Both the position numbers and the translations under genes were made by a program. Shown piece after piece: positions 57,663-64,000 of a DNA stretch of 64,000 nucleotides (positions within the stretch are counted from its first letter, which is position 1; each line of letters begins with the position of its first letter). Under the pieces are notes generated by a model. It had not been told where the DNA came from and did no database searches. It saw nothing but the letters and a program-made list of their open reading frames with translations. Source of the DNA: Ryuthela nishihirai (Eukaryota; Arthropoda; Arachnida; Araneae; Heptathelidae); assembly GCA_038380435.1 (NCBI GenBank), contig JAWZYU010000124.1:310001-374000 (forward strand). The letters run 5' to 3'.

Positions 57663-60036
57663 GGTGGAATCCGGCTCAGGTCACTGCAAAAGAAGGAGAA
57701 AAAAAATTAATAATTAGAATTGGTAGAGCTAATATAAATCAGTAGTGCGTCGACTAAAGACCACTACAGACTATGCTGAAGAATACTGAACCAAAGAGTA
57801 AGCGAAAAGGTTACTATGAGGTAAAGTCGGGAGCTGGAAAACGCACGTCTGTAGCTGTCAGTGGTCGCAGAGCAAAGGGACGGGCGTTGCACTCAGTGGC
57901 ACGAGTTGTAAAACCCGTTGGCGTCAGGGGGAAAACCCAGGGGATTAGTAAAACCCGTTGGCGTCAGGGAGAAAACCCACGGGTTTACCTACTACCGGTC
58001 GTACAAGGTTCGGGTTTCGCGCTGCCATCTATGTGCAAGCATGGGAACTAATTTTTCTTCACCTATCCCCATTTTTTTCCCTTGCTCCACCGAGTGGTAC
58101 ATATGTATATGTATATATTTTTTTTTATTTCATTTTTTCCAGCGTGACGTCACCTGCAAACGAGACAGTGCTATATATGCGAGAAGAATATGGGGCAAGT
58201 AGAGTATGCACAAGTTTATTAAAGTTTATAAGATAACGATAGGAAATTTTAAAGTAATTTTCCTAATAAAATAAACAACCAGTACCAAATGTTTCTAAAA
58301 TAATTCAATACCAGATGTTTACCGATCGTCAAACTACTCACGTGTTGACAATTCGATTTCGTTACCATCGTTGAAAGGTTGATAATAGACTTTTTTTTCT
58401 TGAAATTTCCGTCATATCTATCTATTCTACCAACGCATGGAACTCCAGAAGAGTTTATCAAATGTTGTTTTTGATCTAAATTGGGACTGATTTTGCTGTA
58501 GGAATCGTTTCCTCTGGCATAAACGTTAGAAAGGATCCAAATTAATATATTTTTGCCTTAACGAATAATGGAGAAAAAAATGTCGTTTATTTAAATAAAA
58601 TATCTCAGCTATTTTTGCCTAAATGAAACGGAAAATTTTCTTCTTATTAAATTCTTTCATTTGCTACAGTAAATAAGCCATTCTAGAGTAAATAAGCTAT
58701 TATATTAAGCTTATTTTGCTAGAGTAAATAAGCTTTCATTTGCTAGAGTAATTTCTAACCGCTTGGGTGAAGTTACCTTTACGTTTTGCCCTGCTATGCT
58801 TGTTTGGGAAAAGCTTTTCTGAATATCCTTTAATTACTCTATATGATTTCGCAAACGTATATCAGTTTATAAGGGGACATCGTATTTTGAAGTTTTCCGA
58901 TTTATTGGTATATATATATATAGTGTGAGGTAATTCTGTCGGAATAATTTTTCACTGCATAAGAAACTAACGGCTACTCACCACACTTCCCTTAATTGTC
59001 CGGATGATTTTAGAGAGGTATAAAAGTGTAAAACTGAAAAATGAATCTAACACGGAAAAATCTAAATCTGACAACAAAGGACAACCTATATATGACGTAG
59101 CAACGGTCTGCCCTACGCAACAGTACTCTCTGAAGGCTTTCATATCGTATATTATTTTCGCTGCGCAACAATTGGAATTCGAAAAAAACAATTGTTGTTC
59201 CTCAATTGTTATCGGTTGGCTTCGAAAAACGATGCTATGGATTCGTGGTTGTTTTACTCGGCCTTTGATCGAACGGAGACTTCCATTCCCTTTCCTTCCT
59301 GTCGACGGAGAATTTCAGAGCAAGTGTGTTATGCGATCCCTTTTTTTTTTGTCACACTATCGTTTTATTTCTTTTAGTTCTTCTGTAGGAGAGGGTCTAT
59401 GGGTTGTGCGATCCATTTAGAGGTTCGATCGTGCCCATACCTGTGCTTTCCACAGACGTGAGTTATATGCTGTTTCTCCTAGAGTAGAGTGATTCACTGG
59501 ATTTTTTTTTTTTAAAGGTTTTCTAGGTTTTCCTTAGGAATTGGCATTATTCCTGGGATTTTATTTGCTCACTTGTTCCTACCGCTTGGGTCGTGTCGGT
59601 CTTTCTTACTTCTGAGCAGCACTTTTTTTGCACACAATGGGCTAAAGGTCCAGGTCCCATAGACCACGAAGGCTCAGAGTAGGTTGGGGGGTACCCACTG
59701 GATCACCCAGTGGGGGGACAAGATGGTAGACTCCCCTCAAGGCCATCCAGCGTGTTCTTTAACGTGCACAGGATATGGCCCTCCCGCACACGGAGCCACG
59801 GCCTAATGTCCCATCCGACGGACGGAGGTCATTCCAATACCATCGGTGTCCTCTACTGACCGCGGGTAGGGCGGAGATTAATGTAAACGCAGGAAGAGAC
59901 TTATGGGTGGAGGGTCACCAGCGTGTGAATTTACTTTTTAAGTGTTCTGACCTCCTCCTCCAACCCTTCGAACAAAATAACAGGGAGGTGTTTTGTGAAT
60001 TGGGTTTCGATGCCGTGTGAAAATAATTTAATGTTT

Positions 60037-60864
60037 GGTGTATTCCCCCGCTCTAAGGGGAAGTGGTTATGTGGTTAGGGTGTAGGTGTCGCGTGAAATT
60101 TTTTCGGTGTACTCTCCCCCCTAACAGGAAGGGGTTATGTGGCTTGGTTTTAGGTAGCGTGTGAAAATTTTTTTGTGTATTCCCCCCCCCTCTAAGAGGA
60201 AGGGGTTATGTTGGTTGGGTGTAGGTATCGTGTGAAATTTTTTCGATGAACTCTCCCCCCCTAACAGGAAGGGGTCATGTCGGTTGGTTGTAGGTAGCTT
60301 GTGAAAATTTTTTGGTGTAATCCCACAGTCCAATAGGAAGGGGTTATTTGGGTTGGGTGTAGGTATCCTGTGAAAATTTTTCGGTGTACTCTCCCCCCCC
60401 ATAAGAGGAAGGGGTTATGTTGGTTGGTTGTAGGTAGCGTGTGAAATTTTTTTGGTGTATTCCCACCGTCCAAAAGGAAGGGGTTATGTGGATTAGGTGT
60501 AGGTATCGTGTGAAATTTTTTCGGTGTACTCTCCCCCCCATAAGAGGAAGGGGTTATGTTGGTTGGTTGTAGGTAGCGTGTGAAATTTTTTTGGTGTATT
60601 CCCACCGTCCAAAAGGAAGGGGTTATGTGGATTAGGTGTAGGTATCGTGTGAAATTTTTTCGGTGTACTCTCCCCCCCCCCCCCCTTTCATAAGAGGAAG
60701 GGGCTATGTGGGTTGGTTGTAGGTAGCGTGTGAAAATTTTTTGGTGTATTCCCACCGTCCAATAGGAAGGGGTTGTGTGAAATTTTTTCGGTGTATCCCC
60801 CCCTCCTCTAAGAGGAAGGGGTTATGTGGGTTGGGTGTCGAGGACCTGTGAATTATTTTTTTTT
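60037..60864. repeat. Minisatellite block, units 12/13
   Basis: Same monomer order; it has the longest poly-C tract (14), followed by a private CTTTCATAAG in place of CTTCCATAAG. Confidence 0.95.
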
Positions 60865-61316
60865 CTTTTGTACCTTATTATGAAGTGTCGGGTGACTCTC
60901 AACTTCCCTTCACACTTTATCCAGGCTTAGGACTGGCAGCGCATTGCGCTGGCGTGTTTAAAAGTTGTCTGTCTCTCTGGTGGACTTGGTATCATAGCAC
61001 AATGTGCAGAGTTTTACAACGACATAGAAAAAAGAATACAATGCACAGCAAAAGTGACATACAAACAATACAAACATACAGGAAACAGCGAGAGTGTCTT
61101 CTCTTTGCTTTTAAGAAATTTTTTATATTTTTTTTTTTTTATTTTTGAACATTTAAATTTTTTTTTTTTTATTTTTGAACATTTAAATATTTTTTTTTTT
61201 GGTTTTTTGATTTTCACTTAATTCTTCTTTCAGTTTTTCCTGTTTAGGATGCCAAACCCTTCCCGGACATGGCAGTCAGTCCCGGAAGGGGAGGCCGCTT
61301 CCCGATAGCTGCGACA

Positions 61317-62708
61317 TCACACTGCGGTGGTGAAGACGTCGAGCCGTTCCTTGAGCGACGCTGCCGCCCGACCCCTCCTCTGGATCAAGACAGCAGAGAC
61401 GTGCAAGGCGACGCCGAAGGCCGTGGCCACACACATCTTCGATCCCATGAAGAGCAGGACTGCGCGGTCGCCACCGGTGGACCGGAGCAGTCCTGCCACG
61501 GGAGGGTAGATGAGGTTGGCCACTCCCTGGAAGAGCCGCACCAGGGTGAAGGTGCCGTTCATGTTGTCGACTCCGTGATTCGAGCTAAGCAGGAGGGGGA
61601 TCAGGATGGTCCACACTCCGGTTCCCACTCCTGCGGCGACGGAGGCAACAACAAGCTGCCAGTACTCGCGGCAGAAAGGCAGTGAGATGACGGCTGCAGC
61701 CGAGACGGAGACGGCCGCGATGTATTCGGCCGTCCTCGGCAGGGGAGAGCGGCTGGCGAGAAGACCATACGAGAGGCGCACGACCAGGTCGCCGGCAGCA
61801 GAGTAGGCGAGAAGCAGCATGGCACTGCTCTTCTCGATCCCCAGCGACTTGGCGTGCTGGGGAATGTAGTGCAGGAAGTGAGGGTTGCCCATACCCATCG
61901 CGAAGATGGAAGCGCTCGTGAGGAGGAACAGGCCGTCCGTGAGGAAACGGAGGGACAGCCTCTCGGCGACCACCTTCGCGCAGGATCTGGGTGCCAGCTC
62001 TCCAGCTTCCGCGGGGGTCACGACGACGGCATCGTTGCTGCCGCCGGCGGGCACCTCGCGGAAGCGGCTCTCGGGCCGAACGAAGAGCAGGCCGCAGACT
62101 GCGATGAGCGTGAAGCAGCCGGCCAGCACGAGGAACGTGTAGTGCAGGCCGACCGCCAGCAGCAGCTCGTTGATCGCAGTGGGCAGGGCCATGGCCCCGA
62201 AGCAGCCTCCCGACAGGGCGACGGCCATCGCTGCCGGCCTCCGTGTCGTGAAGTACTTTCCAGTGCACACTATGCCGGTGGTGATGGCAAAGGATGCACC
62301 GACCCCCATGAGGCCTCCAATGGTACCTATGAGGAAGGAACCGGAGGTGGCCAGGTAGCTGAGGGCAAGGCCAGCGCTGCACAGCAATCCGCCCAGACAC
62401 ACGAGCGGCCTGTATCCGAAGGTAGACATGAGGATCCCTGTCACCGGTGAGAAGACCAGCGATAGGGTTCCTAGCAGCCCCGGGATCCAGGCCGCCTGGG
62501 ACGGAGATGTATCAGGAAACTCCAGGAAGATCGCCACCTTCAGAGCGCTGAAGGACTTGACGAATCCTGAAAGGAGAAAGGTTATGAGAAAGCAGCCACC
62601 AGCGACGGCCCACCCGTATCCTCCATCGGGTGGAACCATCTTGGTGGCTGTGGTGGCGTTGGCACGCTCTTCCTCTACTCCCTTCGTCGCTGCAACTGGA
62701 ACGGACAT
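61317..62708 (-). CDS. Monocarboxylate transporter-like MFS protein, copy 13
   Basis: Last complete copy in the window, encoding the consensus 463-aa protein. Its unit is cut by the window end at 64000, inside the AT-rich upstream region near the candidate donor. The minisatellite on its 3' side has the longest poly-C run of the array (14) and a private C to T (CTTTCATAAG) at about 60687. Confidence 0.92.
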   Translation of the reverse strand: MSVPVAATKGVEEERANATTATKMVPPDGGYGWAVAGGCFLITFLLSGFVKSFSALKVAIFLEFPDTSPSQAAWIPGLLGTLSLVFSPVTGILMSTFGYRPLVCLGGLLCSAGLALSYLATSGSFLIGTIGGLMGVGASFAITTGIVCTGKYFTTRRPAAMAVALSGGCFGAMALPTAINELLLAVGLHYTFLVLAGCFTLIAVCGLLFVRPESRFREVPAGGSNDAVVVTPAEAGELAPRSCAKVVAERLSLRFLTDGLFLLTSASIFAMGMGNPHFLHYIPQHAKSLGIEKSSAMLLLAYSAAGDLVVRLSYGLLASRSPLPRTAEYIAAVSVSAAAVISLPFCREYWQLVVASVAAGVGTGVWTILIPLLLSSNHGVDNMNGTFTLVRLFQGVANLIYPPVAGLLRSTGGDRAVLLFMGSKMCVATAFGVALHVSAVLIQRRGRAAASLKERLDVFTTAV

Positions 62709-64000
62709 GGTGGAATCCGGCTCAGGTCACTGCAAAAGAAGGAGAAAAAAAATTAATAATTAGAATTGGTAGAGCTAATATAAATCAGTAGTGCGTCGAC
62801 TAAAGACCACTACAGACTATGCTGAAGAATACTGAACCAAAGAGTAAGCGAAAAGGTTACTATGAGGTAAAGTCGGGAGCTGGAAAACGCACGTCTGTAG
62901 CTGTCAGTGGTCGCAGAGCAAAGGGACGGGCGTTGCACTCAGTGGCACGAGTTGTAAAACCCGTTGGCGTCAGGGGGAAAACCCAGGGGATTAGTAAAAC
63001 CCGTTGGCGTCAGGGAGAAAACCCACGGGTTTACCTACTACCGGTCGTACAAGGTTCGGGTTTCGCGCTGCCATCTATGTGCAAGCATGGGAACTAATTT
63101 TTCTTCACCTATCCCCATTTTTTTCCCTTGCTCCACCGAGTGGTACATATGTATATGTATATATTTTTTTTTATTTCATTTTTTCCAGCGTGACGTCACC
63201 TGCAAACGAGACAGTGCTATATATGCGAGAAGAATATGGGGCAAGTAGAGTATGCACAAGTTTATTAAAGTTTATAAGATAACGATAGGAAATTTTAAAG
63301 TAATTTTCCTAATAAAATAAACAACCAGTACCAAATGTTTCTAAAATAATTCAATACCAGATGTTTACCGATCGTCAAACTACTCACGTGTTGACAATTC
63401 GATTTCGTTACCATCGTTGAAAGGTTGATAATAGACTTTTTTTTCTTGAAATTTCCGTCATATCTATCTATTCTACCAACGCATGGAACTCCAGAAGAGT
63501 TTATCAAATGTTGTTTTTGATCTAAATTGGGACTGATTTTGCTGTAGGAATCGTTTCCTCTGGCATAAACGTTAGAAAGGATCCAAATTAATATATTTTT
63601 GCCTTAACGAATAATGGAGAAAAAAATGTCGTTTATTTAAATAAAATATCTCAGCTATTTTTGCCTAAATGAAACGGAAAATTTTCTTCTTATTAAATTC
63701 TTTCATTTGCTACAGTAAATAAGCCATTCTAGAGTAAATAAGCTATTATATTAAGCTTATTTTGCTAGAGTAAATAAGCTTTCATTTGCTAGAGTAATTT
63801 CTAACCGCTTGGGTGAAGTTACCTTTACGTTTTGCCCTGCTATGCTTGTTTGGGAAAAGCTTTTCTGAATATCCTTTAATTACTCTATATGATTTCGCAA
63901 ACGTATATCAGTTTATAAGGGGACATCGTATTTTGAAGTTTTCCGATTTATTGGTATATATATATATAGTGTGAGGTAATTCTGTCGGAATAATTTTTCA

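Larger units (their letters stand above)
1..64000. repeat. Tandem array of a ~5.04 kb gene-bearing unit (12.7 copies)
   Basis: The whole window is a head-to-tail repeat. The phase motif TTTCGGTGTACTCTCCCCCC followed by one C and ATAAGAGG recurs at 1, 5043, 10087, 15128, 20172, 25216, 30257, 35301, 40344, 45389, 50432, 55475 and 60519, so periods are 5041-5045 bp. Length differences come mainly from poly-C and poly-T runs, a 6-bp indel (U1 lacks GCTATG near 3320, present in every other unit) and the U1 frameshift base. Order within a unit, plus-ward: end of minisatellite, short spacer, poly-T/poly(A)-signal zone, minus-strand transporter gene, AT-rich upstream region, dispersed-repeat-like segment, minisatellite. 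No terminal inverted repeats, transposase or reverse transcriptase are visible, so the unit does not look like a mobile element. Both array ends lie outside the window. Confidence 0.98.

Noticed and set aside
1..64000. Transposon or integrated virus array
   Set aside because: No transposase, integrase, reverse transcriptase, terminal repeats or target-site duplications are visible; the only gene is a host-type carrier.
1..64000. rRNA, tRNA or histone gene cluster
   Set aside because: No conserved rRNA cores, tRNA cloverleaf or histone reading frames are present in the unit.

Overview
The window is almost entirely one tandem array. A unit of about 5,041-5,045 bp is repeated head to tail 12.7 times (13 gene copies) and runs off both ends. 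Taking base 1 as the phase, the units are U1 1-5042, U2 5043-10086, U3 10087-15127, U4 15128-20171, U5 20172-25215, U6 25216-30256, U7 30257-35300, U8 35301-40343, U9 40344-45388, U10 45389-50431, U11 50432-55474, U12 55475-60518 and U13 60519-64000 (partial). Read by eye, the units differ only by scattered single-base changes and homopolymer lengths. U1 is clearly the most divergent.

Each unit carries one protein-coding gene on the minus strand: a 463-codon, single-coding-exon member of the monocarboxylate transporter (MCT, SLC16) branch of the major facilitator superfamily. Twelve copies are intact and encode only four protein variants. The first copy (U1) is broken by a one-base insertion after codon 211. 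A strong 3' splice site 21-23 bases upstream of every ATG, a CTAAT branch-point candidate and a candidate donor about 1.3 kb further upstream suggest a non-coding first exon. Two AATAAA signals and a TG-rich element lie downstream of the stop codon.

The rest of each unit is non-coding. Going plus-ward from the gene start there is: an AT-rich upstream/intron region of about 1.9 kb (with a 40-bp tandem duplication, a TGACGTCA palindrome, TAAATAAGC-type short repeats and a TA run); a GC-richer segment of about 340 bp that resembles a dispersed invertebrate repeat; an 823-828 bp minisatellite of about 12 alternating 69-80 bp monomers with a variable poly-C tract; and about 250 bp before the poly-T/poly(A)-signal region of the next gene copy.

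The organism is a eukaryote, most likely an invertebrate animal. The evidence is the Kozak-type start (ACCATG), eukaryotic splice and polyadenylation signals, the MCT family member and the AT-rich repeat-laden flanks. A chelicerate such as a tick is my best guess, but it is not proven by anything in the window. There are no rRNA, tRNA, transposase, reverse transcriptase or CRISPR features that I can support. The notable point is the array itself: a recently amplified or strongly homogenised transporter-gene megasatellite.
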